A DNA stretch of 21,289 nucleotides, from positions 1 through 21,289 of the forward strand of contig CABTYO010000033.1 of assembly GCA_902489075.1 (NCBI GenBank). Reading direction: 5' to 3'. Position numbers and translations under genes: made by a program. Positions 1-6,709 of the stretch are shown here, one piece after another. This DNA comes from an uncultured Faecalicatena sp. (lineage in GTDB: Bacteria; Bacillota; Clostridia; Lachnospirales; Lachnospiraceae). Under the pieces are notes generated by a model. It was not told where the DNA came from. It did no database searches and saw nothing but the letters and a program-made list of their open reading frames with translations. The first letter of the stretch is position 1. Every line of letters begins with the position of its first letter.

Positions 1-63
1 AAGAAGGCAGCCAATAAGGAACTCGAAGGGCAGATGAATATTGAAGACTTTTTAGATAACTAA
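1..63 (+). CDS. C-terminal end of an unidentified upstream protein (partial)
   Basis: The window opens inside an open frame. It reads the last 20 codons of a lysine- and glutamate-rich protein ending EGQMNIEDFLDN and stops at TAA 61-63. The next gene starts 25 bp downstream in the same direction, so it is probably the end of the preceding early or middle phage gene. The tail is too short to assign a family. Confidence 0.55.
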   Translation, partial: KKAANKELEGQMNIEDFLDN

Positions 64-87
64 ACTGACATTTAAAGAAGGTGCAAA

Positions 88-369
88 ATGGAAAGATTAA
101 CAGATCATGGATATATACCAGAAAGAGTTGTTGCCAATATGGCCGTTCCACAACTTTCTGAAATTTATAAAAAACTTTGCGAGTACGAGGATACCGGCAT
201 GACTCCAGAACAGGTGCAAGGACTGTTAGACAGGGAGATGACAGTTACCCCATATCACGAATATGATGACAGTTGTATCTGCCCTGGATGTGGGAAGGAA
301 ATCGAAGATTACGATGTTACCAAAATAAGATTCTGTCCTGAGTGCGGACAGAAATGGAAGTGGGATTAA
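88..369 (+). CDS. Small phage protein with C-terminal zinc ribbon
   Basis: This 93-residue protein starts at an ATG preceded by AAGAAGG. The N-terminal half carries a segment of the type KLCEYEDTGMTPEQV, which I recognise as recurrent in small accessory proteins of Clostridia phages. The C-terminal third holds two CxxC pairs (CPGCGKE and FCPECGQ, about residues 65-89), a classic four-cysteine zinc ribbon. Its function is unknown. A nucleic-acid or protein-binding role is inferred only from the ribbon. It lies between an upstream early or middle gene and the recombinase module. Confidence 0.75.
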   Translation: MERLTDHGYIPERVVANMAVPQLSEIYKKLCEYEDTGMTPEQVQGLLDREMTVTPYHEYDDSCICPGCGKEIEDYDVTKIRFCPECGQKWKWD

Positions 370-370
370 A

Positions 371-490
371 TATATTGTTTTAGGCAATAAATTAGAGCAT
401 TTTCCTGACTTCAGGAAAGTGGTAGATGATTTGCCAATGATGGCAAAATATATCCTGGAAGTAGAGAGCCAGGATACAAATTATAGGTAA
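371..490 (+). pseudogene. Possible gene remnant: open frame without a good start
   Basis: A frame offset from the zinc-ribbon gene is open from about 329 to TAA 488-490. From 371 it encodes a protein-like stretch (YIVLGNKLEHFPDF... to ...KYILEVESQDTNYR). No ATG with a ribosome binding site opens it. The only candidates are GTG 419, TTG 431 and ATG 437/440, all poorly placed, giving 17-24 residues. It could be the 3' end of a gene whose 5' part was lost, or simply chance. Two 18-bp dyads lie inside it. Confidence 0.25.
401..447. repeat. Two consecutive 18-bp dyad repeats
   Basis: TTTCCTGA (401-408) and TCAGGAAA (411-418) form a perfect 8-bp inverted repeat with a 2-nt spacer. TTTGCCA (430-436) and TGGCAAA (441-447) form a perfect 7-bp repeat with a 4-nt spacer. 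They could be operator-like protein sites or RNA hairpins upstream of the recombinase gene. No U-tract follows either, so they are not obvious terminators. Confidence 0.5.
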
Positions 491-527
491 TGGGTGAGTG
501 AACTTTTTAAAATTACATAAAAAAACA

Positions 528-565
528 GGTAACGGACTGTATTCTTTGGCGAGAATTCCGTTACC
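528..565. repeat. 9-bp inverted repeat upstream of the recombinase
   Basis: GGTAACGGA (528-536) pairs perfectly with TCCGTTACC (557-565) across a 20-nt loop. The right arm runs into ACCCATTCACCTA (564-576). That stretch can also partly pair with TAGGTAATGGGT (484-495), so alternative structures are possible. The role is unknown: a leader hairpin controlling the recombinase, or a DNA site bound by a recombinase or regulator. Confidence 0.5.
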
Positions 566-571
566 CATTCA

Positions 572-606
572 CCTAAGAAGATTGTACCATAGTAATTCTT
601 CTTAGG
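572..606. repeat. 10-bp inverted repeat just upstream of the recombinase RBS
   Basis: CCTAAGAAGA (572-581) pairs perfectly with TCTTCTTAGG (597-606), leaving a 15-nt loop. The right arm ends 7 nt before the AGGAGG at 614-619. In RNA this hairpin could influence translation of the recombinase. In DNA it is a plausible operator or recombinase arm site. No run of T follows, so it does not look like an intrinsic terminator. Confidence 0.55.
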
Positions 607-628
607 CAATACAAAGGAGGAAAATACT

Positions 629-1684
629 ATGCGTACACAGAAGGAAATTTTAAGGGACAATGTATTAACGGCTATGAAGCCGTATTTAGATGCTGTAGCA
701 ATGGATATGCTTAACCAGGTAATGGTGCAGGTATTATTTAACGTAAACGTCGTTGAGATGGGAGAAACCCTTCCGGCAACCAGGGAGAACACGAATGAAT
801 ACATAATGGAGCTATTTTGTGCAAAGAAAGCACCAAAACTCAGCCAGGAAACAGCGAGGTATTATATTCGCAGTATGAAGAATTTTATGGCAACTATTAA
901 TAAGAGCCTGCTGGACGTAACTGATATGGATATAGAATATTATCTGCAGCAATACGCCCGGAAGGGCAATAAGACGGTTACGGTCAACAACGAACGACGG
1001 GTGATTTCTGCGTTCTTTACCTGGATGCGTAAATCGCACCTAGTGAACGAAAACCCGGCTGAAAGCATTGAAAAGTATGCGGAGGTTGAGATGCCGATTG
1101 ATCACATGGAAGATTTTGAAATGGAAGCATTGAGGGATGCTTGTAAGGTCCAAACAGTTAACAAGGTAACACAGATGGAAGAGTACAGGGAATGTTTACG
1201 TGACCGCGCACTTATCGAGTTCCTGCGGTCCACAGCGGTTAGAATCGGGGAGTGTACGTCTGTTAACATCCAGGATATTAACTGGGAGACTGGGGACATT
1301 TTGATTTATGGACAAAAGGGACGGGCATATAGGACCGTGTGTCTTGATGATACCGCCAGATTCCATTTGCGTAAGTACATAGATAGCCGAAATGACAACG
1401 ATCCGGCATTATTTGTACAGCTAAAGGCTCCACATACAAGGATGCAGCGCAGCGGACTCCGGGCGGCGATTAAAAAGATTGCAGAGAGGTCTATACTTAC
1501 ACGAAATGTATATCCTCACTTATTCCGCAAGACGACGGCCACAAATATGGCACGTCGGGGGTGTCCAGGAGAATTGATTGCAATGTACCTGGGACACAAG
1601 AGCACAGCAGTAACCAATAAACATTATGCATACAGAAGCCCGGAGCAGGTTAAGGCGGCGTTTATGCAATATGGCGCAGCCTAG
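629..1684 (+). CDS. Tyrosine recombinase, XerC/D-like
   Basis: This 351-residue site-specific DNA recombinase has the full catalytic set: R205 (STAVRIGE), K230 (GQKGRAYR), H297-x-x-R300 (PHLFRKTT), H323 (YLGHKS) and nucleophile Y333 (KHYAY). Residues about 55-150 form the SAM-like core-binding domain. The N-terminus has no obvious arm-binding domain of the lambda-integrase type, so it resembles XerC/D enzymes and invertases more than a typical integrase. A strong AGGAGG (614-619) precedes the ATG. It sits just before the late-gene switch rather than beside a repressor or attachment site. Its target is not shown by the sequence. It could be the phage integrase, but it is also the only enzyme here able to invert the tail-fibre segment at 19202-19861. 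Confidence 0.92.
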   Translation: MRTQKEILRDNVLTAMKPYLDAVAMDMLNQVMVQVLFNVNVVEMGETLPATRENTNEYIMELFCAKKAPKLSQETARYYIRSMKNFMATINKSLLDVTDMDIEYYLQQYARKGNKTVTVNNERRVISAFFTWMRKSHLVNENPAESIEKYAEVEMPIDHMEDFEMEALRDACKVQTVNKVTQMEEYRECLRDRALIEFLRSTAVRIGECTSVNIQDINWETGDILIYGQKGRAYRTVCLDDTARFHLRKYIDSRNDNDPALFVQLKAPHTRMQRSGLRAAIKKIAERSILTRNVYPHLFRKTTATNMARRGCPGELIAMYLGHKSTAVTNKHYAYRSPEQVKAAFMQYGAA

Positions 1685-1702
1685 AGAGCAGGAGGAATGT
1701 AA

Positions 1703-2125
1703 TTGATTAATAAAAAAGTTCTTAGGGACTATATAGACGCATGTGCGTTTATTAAAGAGACAGATGCGGAAATAAAGAGATTGGAGAGTAAAAAGAGAAT
1801 TGTACAAGACAAAGTAAAAGGCAGTAACCCTGAATGGCCATATGAACCAAGATCATTTAATCTCGGAGGAACCATAGAGACGATCGGAAATGCAGGGGCA
1901 TTGTCTCGTGAAAGGCAAATAAAAGAAAACCAGGTTAAGGTAGCCATGGAATTAAAAGCCCAAGTAGAGGAGTGGCTGCCTACAATACCATTCCGTATGC
2001 AAAGAATTATAGAGTATAAAGTATTTAATGAATTGACATGGGATGATGTGGCTAAATTGATGGGAAGGAAATGCACAGCAAATAGTGTCCGCATGGAGTT
2101 TAAAAGATTTATGGAAGAAAAGTAA
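1703..2125 (+). CDS. Phage late-gene transcription regulator, sigma-70 region 4-like
   Basis: This 140-residue protein starts at TTG 1703, chosen because GGAGG (1691-1695) lies at the right distance and no ATG fits. The N-terminal part is helical and charged. The segment around VKGSNPEWPYEPRSF is typical of small regulators found upstream of terminase genes in Firmicutes phages. The C-terminal 40 residues (LTWDDVAKLMGRKCTANSVRMEFKRF) form a helix-turn-helix like sigma factor region 4. ArpU/RinA-type late activators have the same position and function. It lies directly upstream of the three-repeat promoter at 2130-2176 and probably activates it. I infer the activator role; a specific family name is not certain. 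Confidence 0.75.
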   Translation: MINKKVLRDYIDACAFIKETDAEIKRLESKKRIVQDKVKGSNPEWPYEPRSFNLGGTIETIGNAGALSRERQIKENQVKVAMELKAQVEEWLPTIPFRMQRIIEYKVFNELTWDDVAKLMGRKCTANSVRMEFKRFMEEK

Positions 2126-2129
2126 AGTT

Positions 2130-2176
2130 TGTTCGTTTTGTTCACACTGTTCGATTGAAGTTTGATATAGTATAAA
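2130..2176 (+). promoter_or_regulatory. Probable late promoter with three TGTTCR repeats
   Basis: TGTTCG (2130-2135), TGTTCA (2139-2144) and TGTTCG (2148-2153) recur at exactly 9-bp spacing. A -10-like TATAAA (2171-2176, 17 bp after the last repeat) or an overlapping TATAGT (2166-2171) follows. No consensus TTGACA is present, which fits activator-dependent transcription. The repeats begin 5 bp after the stop of the regulator gene. AGTTT/AAACT (2159-2163/2174-2178) is a small dyad around the -10. It is the only convincing promoter I see before the packaging and structural genes. Confidence 0.6.
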
Positions 2177-2217
2177 CTGAAATTGATGGGTGAATTAGTG
2201 CATCATTCATTAGAAAC

Positions 2218-2250
2218 AAACGTCCTGCGTGAAAGCGAAGGACGTTTTTT
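2218..2250 (+). terminator. Intrinsic-type terminator in the late leader
   Basis: AAACGTCC (2218-2225) pairs perfectly with GGACGTTT (2240-2247). Inside, a further CGT/GCG stem is capped by a GAAA tetraloop (2231-2234). A run of T ends at 2250. The structure sits between the probable late promoter and the HNH gene, so it would end a leader RNA of about 65-75 nt unless transcription reads through. Confidence 0.7.
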
Positions 2251-2274
2251 ACTGCCAAAAATGGGGGCGTTACA

Positions 2275-2616
2275 ATGACGGAGCATGATATAGCATATGT
2301 AAAACAATGCATACAAGAAGATATGCACAGATTTTATGTATGGAGTAAATGGAAAGCAATTCGGGCAGCAGTGCTTGAGATGGATAAGAATGAGTGTCAG
2401 ATGTGCAAGTCACGAGGACAATATACCAGAGCTACAACCGTACATCATGTAAACTATGTTAAAAGACACCCAGACAAAGCATTAGAAATTTGGTACACAT
2501 TCAGAGGTCAGACAAAACGAAATCTAATAAGCCTATGTCATAACTGCCATGAAGAAATTCATGGGTATCGCAAGAAAGAAAAGAAGAAACCACTGACAGA
2601 GGAGAGATGGGAATAA
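2275..2616 (+). CDS. HNH endonuclease (packaging-associated)
   Basis: This 113-residue HNH nuclease starts at ATG 2275 after GGGGG. It shows the usual signature: a CxxC pair (CQMCKSRG, about residues 41-44), the HH of VHHVNY (about residues 61-62), and the final motif LCHNCHEEIH (residues 87-96) with its second cysteine pair and metal-binding histidine. In cos-type phages of Firmicutes and in HK97, a free-standing HNH protein next to TerS/TerL is needed for specific cos cleavage. The position here, directly before TerS, fits that role. The charged lysine-rich tail is common in this family. Confidence 0.9.
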   Translation: MTEHDIAYVKQCIQEDMHRFYVWSKWKAIRAAVLEMDKNECQMCKSRGQYTRATTVHHVNYVKRHPDKALEIWYTFRGQTKRNLISLCHNCHEEIHGYRKKEKKKPLTEERWE

Positions 2617-2678
2617 AAATACAGCAGGCATTATTGAAGCGGAGGGGATACCCCCCGGTCGAAAAAAACGAAGATTAA
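2607..2678 (+). CDS. Possible 23-residue leader peptide overlapping the HNH gene end
   Basis: ATG 2607, immediately after GGAGAG, opens a 23-codon frame overlapping the last codons of the HNH gene and ending at TAA 2676-2678. It is rich in arginine and lysine (LLKRRGYPPV). It runs across the C-rich block at 2651-2660, which I suspect to be part of the packaging site. It may therefore be chance rather than a gene. Confidence 0.25.
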   Translation: MGIKIQQALLKRRGYPPVEKNED

Positions 2679-2753
2679 TTCCGGACATAAGAGACCGGTG
2701 TGTGTTCCCGACAAAAGAGATTTCCCTCGCGCATGTGATAGGGGGGTGGTGGT
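2641..2753. other. Probable cos (packaging) region before TerS
   Basis: The stretch between the HNH and TerS genes holds GGAGGGGATACCCCCCGGTC followed by seven A. CCGGTC (2655-2660) is inverted as GACCGG (2693-2698). A G-rich block (GGGGGGTGGTGG) precedes the TerS start. GC-rich stretches with dyad symmetry between HNH and TerS are where cos sites of HNH-encoding Firmicutes phages lie. The exact nick sites cannot be read from this sequence. Confidence 0.45.
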
Positions 2754-3083
2754 ATGCCAAGAAGGACTAAGCGCGAAATACTCAGAGGAGAGATTAAGGA
2801 AGATCTGCTTGAGCAGATGGCAAGAAATGGAACAGAAGGAAAATACTATACGGATCTGGTAGATAAGTATATGGATTTCTGGGATATGGAAAATGCATTG
2901 ATTGATGATATTAAAAAGCGTGGAGTGGTTACTGAGTATGATAACGGCGGCGGACAGAAGGGGAAAAAGAAGAATGATTCTATAGATCAGCGAATTAAGG
3001 TGAATGCACAAATGCTGAAAATACTGGACAGCTTAGGCATTAAGCCAAATACATCAGACAGCGGTGATGACTATGAATTGTAA
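2754..3083 (+). CDS. terS: Terminase small subunit, P27-like
   Basis: This 109-residue protein starts at ATG 2754 after a G-rich ribosome binding site. TerS recognises the packaging site and delivers DNA to the large subunit. Length, basic N-terminus (MPRRTKREILRGEIKEDLL) and the pattern ...KYYTDLVDKYMDFWDMENAL... followed by a C-terminal helix (QMLKILDSLGIKP) match P27-type small terminases. It overlaps the 5' end of TerL by about 20 nt, which implies coupled translation. Assignment rests on pattern and position rather than a catalytic motif. Confidence 0.8.
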   Translation: MPRRTKREILRGEIKEDLLEQMARNGTEGKYYTDLVDKYMDFWDMENALIDDIKKRGVVTEYDNGGGQKGKKKNDSIDQRIKVNAQMLKILDSLGIKPNTSDSGDDYEL

Positions 3084-4758
3084 AATTGACCACAATATTC
3101 AAGAGTGGATTGATATTGTAGAGAATGGCACATATGCAGTATGCGAAGAACAGGAGCTTCTTATAGATCATATAAAGTGGTGTTTTGAGAATGAGGATAT
3201 TTACATAGATGGGGAACAGTTGGAAAACTATCTTGGATTAGCAAAATATTTCCCGTTTAAGCAGGTATTCCCATGGCAAAAGTTTGTAATCGGTCTGCAT
3301 GATTGCACATACTGGAAAAAGACTGGACTCCCCCGATGGCCGGACCTCTTCTGCATGATTGGAAGAGGTGCTGGGAAAGATGGAACAATAGCACTTGAGT
3401 CTGTTTGCCTTATGTCACCATACAATGGAATAAGGGAATATGATGTAGATATTTGTGCAAATAATGAAGAACAGGCAATGAGACCTGTATATGATGTAAT
3501 TAACGCATTTGAAAGACCGGAAGAAAGAAAAAAGCTGAAACATTTTTTCTATTGGACAAAGGAACAGGTAAAGTCGCTAAAGACTAAATCTATTATGAAG
3601 GGAAGGACAAACAGTCCGAAAGGAAAGGATGGTCTGCGGTCAGGTATTTGCATCTTTAACGAAATACATCAGTATGAAGATTATAGAAATATCAATGTCT
3701 TTACGACCGGACTTGGAAAGAAAGAGCATCCAAGGAGATCATATTACACAACAAATGGAGATGTACGTGAGGGACCACTAGATGATCTGTTAGAAACATC
3801 CGAGGGAATTTTGAGACGCGAGGAACCGGATAACGGGTTATTGCCATTCATTTGCAAATTGAATAGTAAAGAGGATGTGGAAAATGAGGATAACTGGCCA
3901 ATGGCCAACCCATCACTACCATATCTCCCGAACCTCATGGAAGAAATCAGAAAAGAGTATAGAGATTGGAAGAAAAATCCCCGGAGACTTCCGGCATTTA
4001 TGACAAAAAGGATGAACATTCCAGAAAATGCTTCTGAAATGAGCGTGACAGACTGGGAGAACATAGCAGCAACAAATATTATACTACCTGATTTGCGGAG
4101 ATGGAGCTGCGTATGTGGATTAGATTATACGAAACTGACAGATTGGGCCTCTGTAGATCTGCATTTCCGTGATGGAGATATGCGTTATGATATCAATCAT
4201 TCATGGATGTGTCTACAGTCAAAGGATATCGAAAGAATAAAAGCACCGTGGAAGGCGTGGGCAGATACAGGAAGGCTGACACTTATTGATGATGTGGAAA
4301 TTCACCCTTCGGTAATTACTGATTATATTCAAGAAGCAAAAAGGGAGTATAGCATAAAGATGCTGGCTTTGGACGATTTCAGATTCGCATTGATCGGAAA
4401 ATATCTCCAGGAAATTGGATTTGATATGAAACTAAATAAAAACCTAAAATTGATAAGACCTTCTGACATAATGAGAATTGCACCATTAATAGACAGTTGT
4501 TTTGTAAATAACTGGCTGGCATGGGGAGACGCTCCAGAGCTTAGATGGGCTACAAACAATGCAAAACTGATTAGACATGGAAAAAATCCTGGAAAAGAGG
4601 ATGATGCAGATATGGGGAATTATGTTTATGGAAAAATTGAGGGGAAGAGCCGGAAGACAGACCCGTTTATGGCTTTTGTGGCAGCAATGACGGTAGAGGA
4701 TATTCTGCCGCAGAAGCGTGCAAGGCCAACTCCAAAAACCAGGGTATTTACATATTAA
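3064..4758 (+). CDS. terL: Terminase large subunit (packaging ATPase/nuclease)
   Basis: This protein of about 564 residues pumps DNA into the prohead and cuts it. The ATPase domain has a Walker A-like loop GRGAGKDG (residues 100-107) and a Walker B GICIFNE (194-200) with the catalytic glutamate. The RNase H-like nuclease domain has acidic residues D354 (GLDYTKLTD), D437/D438 (LALDD) and D533 (KTDPFMAF). Three starts are possible: GTG 3064, ATG 3067 and ATG 3073, none with a strong ribosome binding site. Translation is probably coupled to TerS, whose end it overlaps. The portal gene follows after 12 nt. Confidence 0.95.
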   Translation: MMTMNCKIDHNIQEWIDIVENGTYAVCEEQELLIDHIKWCFENEDIYIDGEQLENYLGLAKYFPFKQVFPWQKFVIGLHDCTYWKKTGLPRWPDLFCMIGRGAGKDGTIALESVCLMSPYNGIREYDVDICANNEEQAMRPVYDVINAFERPEERKKLKHFFYWTKEQVKSLKTKSIMKGRTNSPKGKDGLRSGICIFNEIHQYEDYRNINVFTTGLGKKEHPRRSYYTTNGDVREGPLDDLLETSEGILRREEPDNGLLPFICKLNSKEDVENEDNWPMANPSLPYLPNLMEEIRKEYRDWKKNPRRLPAFMTKRMNIPENASEMSVTDWENIAATNIILPDLRRWSCVCGLDYTKLTDWASVDLHFRDGDMRYDINHSWMCLQSKDIERIKAPWKAWADTGRLTLIDDVEIHPSVITDYIQEAKREYSIKMLALDDFRFALIGKYLQEIGFDMKLNKNLKLIRPSDIMRIAPLIDSCFVNNWLAWGDAPELRWATNNAKLIRHGKNPGKEDDADMGNYVYGKIEGKSRKTDPFMAFVAAMTVEDILPQKRARPTPKTRVFTY

Positions 4759-4770
4759 GGGGGGCGTAAG

Positions 4771-6012
4771 ATGGGAATTAAAGATTGGCTTATAAAGAAA
4801 TTGGGAGGGGGAGGTACTTATGTAAGTGTTAATGATATTACAGAGGATAAAGATGTACAAAATGCAATATATGAGGCTTATCTGCGGGAACTGGCATTCT
4901 GGACATGTGTAAATAAGATCGCAAATGCTGTCAGCAAGTGCGAATTCAGGACTTATTTAAGAAACAAGGAAGACAAGGGGAAGGAATACTACCTGTGGAA
5001 CTATGAACCAAATCCAAATCAGAATGCTACGGCTTTCCTGAATAAATTAATCGGGAAATTATATAGAACAAATGAATGCCTTGTAGTTGAGGTTAACAGG
5101 CATATTTATGTAGCAGACAGTTACGGTAAGGAAGTTCTGGCACTTAGGGATTATAAATTTAGTGAGATCACATTTGATGGATATCAGCTTAAAGAGACGC
5201 TGGAGATGTCAGATGTGCTTTTTTTTGAATTGAATTCCAGTGATATGAGAAAGCTCGTGAATGGAATGTACGACACGTACTCTAAGTTGATTGTTTATGC
5301 TCAGAATGCCTATAAAAAATCTAGGGGACATAAAGGGATACTTAATATTGATGCAATAGCACAAGAGAGCGAGAATTTCAGCGAAACATTCGATGAGCTT
5401 ATGAGCACACATTTTAAGAATTTCTTTGACAAGGAAAATGCGGTGCTGCCGCTGTTTAATGGGTACGGATATCAGGATATATCACAGAATTCGAAGACCT
5501 ATTCAACAGAATCAACAAGAGATATAAAAGCACTGGCAGATGATATCTTTGAATTTACTGCCCGTGCTTTTTCATTTCCACCAAGTCTTGCAAAAGGGGA
5601 CGTACAGGATACTGGAAAAGCAATCGATGAACTTCTTACTTTTGTGGTTGATCCACTTGTAAAGATGCTGCAGCAGGAAATTAACAGAAAACGGAATGGA
5701 TATGAAGGCTTCCGGCAGGGAAACTACATGAAGATAGAGACTCTTGCAGTAAAGCATATCGACATATTTGATATTGCTACGCCAGTAGACAAACTGATAT
5801 CAAGCGGAGCGTTTACTATAAACGACATTCTGGAGGTACTGGGGAAACCACGAATAGAAGAGGAGTGGGCGGATCAGCATTTCATGACCAAGAATTACAG
5901 CCAGATCCAAGACCTGTTAAAGGGTATGGGGATAAATAATACAACGGAGAGGAGTGAGAAAACTGAAAGAATCGATGAACTGGAGAATGGAGCCAGTACA
6001 GGAAGAGAATAA
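4771..6012 (+). CDS. Portal protein, HK97-like
   Basis: This 413-residue protein starts at ATG 4771 after AGGGGGG. The N-terminus (MGIKDWLIKKLGGGG), the FWTCVNKIANAVSKCEF segment (residues 38-54) and the YNLL-like stretch with WNYEPNPNQNATAF (residues 76-89) follow the HK97 portal family pattern. The length is also normal for that family. The dodecameric portal forms the DNA channel at one capsid vertex and the docking site for terminase and connector. Its 3' end overlaps the possible start of the protease gene. Confidence 0.93.
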   Translation: MGIKDWLIKKLGGGGTYVSVNDITEDKDVQNAIYEAYLRELAFWTCVNKIANAVSKCEFRTYLRNKEDKGKEYYLWNYEPNPNQNATAFLNKLIGKLYRTNECLVVEVNRHIYVADSYGKEVLALRDYKFSEITFDGYQLKETLEMSDVLFFELNSSDMRKLVNGMYDTYSKLIVYAQNAYKKSRGHKGILNIDAIAQESENFSETFDELMSTHFKNFFDKENAVLPLFNGYGYQDISQNSKTYSTESTRDIKALADDIFEFTARAFSFPPSLAKGDVQDTGKAIDELLTFVVDPLVKMLQQEINRKRNGYEGFRQGNYMKIETLAVKHIDIFDIATPVDKLISSGAFTINDILEVLGKPRIEEEWADQHFMTKNYSQIQDLLKGMGINNTTERSEKTERIDELENGASTGRE

Positions 6013-6709
6013 GACCATGCTATACATCTATGATGATGTAACTGAGTATGGAGAGTTTGACTGGAATGCATGGGAATATAAAGATTCTGAGACATCAGCA
6101 AAATATTTTGCAGAGAAGTTGAATGAAATTCCAGAAGGGCAAACTGTTGAACTTCACATTAATTCAAATGGCGGATCTGTAAAAGAGGGGGTTGCCATTT
6201 ACAACCTGCTGAAACAGAAGGGAAACAATAAAGTTGGAGTTGTGGACGGAGTCGCACACAGCGTAGCATTTTTGATATTGCAGGCTTGCAGCACTAGAAA
6301 AATGTGTTTAGGAACAACAGCATTAATTCATAATATGTGGATGAGCTGTTCAGGAAATGCAACACAGCTTAGAAAGTATGCAGATGATCTGGATGACATG
6401 ATGGAAGCAAACCGCCAGGTTTTCATGGAAAGGGCAAAAATCAGTGAAGATGAATTGAAGGAACTGATGGAAAACGAAACATACCTTACACCGGATAAAG
6501 CGCTGGAGTATGGATTGATTGATGAGATCATGGGAGAAAAGGCAAAACAAGTAGATGTCAGTGAAATTATGGAGAAGCTTGAGGATATGCAGAGACAGTT
6601 GAATAATCAGCAGAGCTTCCGGCAGCAGATTGCGGACATCAAGAAAGCAACAAAAGAAGAACCAAAACAAAACAATATTTTAGGACTTTTTAAAGGAGGA
6701 AATGTTTAA
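5954..6709 (+). CDS. ClpP-like head maturation protease
   Basis: This serine protease of the ClpP/S14 phage group processes the prohead. The nucleophile is S103 in VDGVAHSVAF, followed by the catalytic histidine H126 in TALIHNMW. The oxyanion-loop region HINSNGGSVKEG (68-79) is intact. Acidic candidates for the third residue lie at 144-148. Three starts are possible: GTG 5954 (inside the portal end), ATG 5975, and ATG 6017, which has AGGAAGAG at a good distance. The last would make the protein 230 residues. The C-terminal part (about 195-251) is helical and glutamine-rich and may act in scaffolding. The gene ends in a TAATG overlap with the capsid gene. Confidence 0.92.
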   Translation: MRKLKESMNWRMEPVQEENKTMLYIYDDVTEYGEFDWNAWEYKDSETSAKYFAEKLNEIPEGQTVELHINSNGGSVKEGVAIYNLLKQKGNNKVGVVDGVAHSVAFLILQACSTRKMCLGTTALIHNMWMSCSGNATQLRKYADDLDDMMEANRQVFMERAKISEDELKELMENETYLTPDKALEYGLIDEIMGEKAKQVDVSEIMEKLEDMQRQLNNQQSFRQQIADIKKATKEEPKQNNILGLFKGGNV

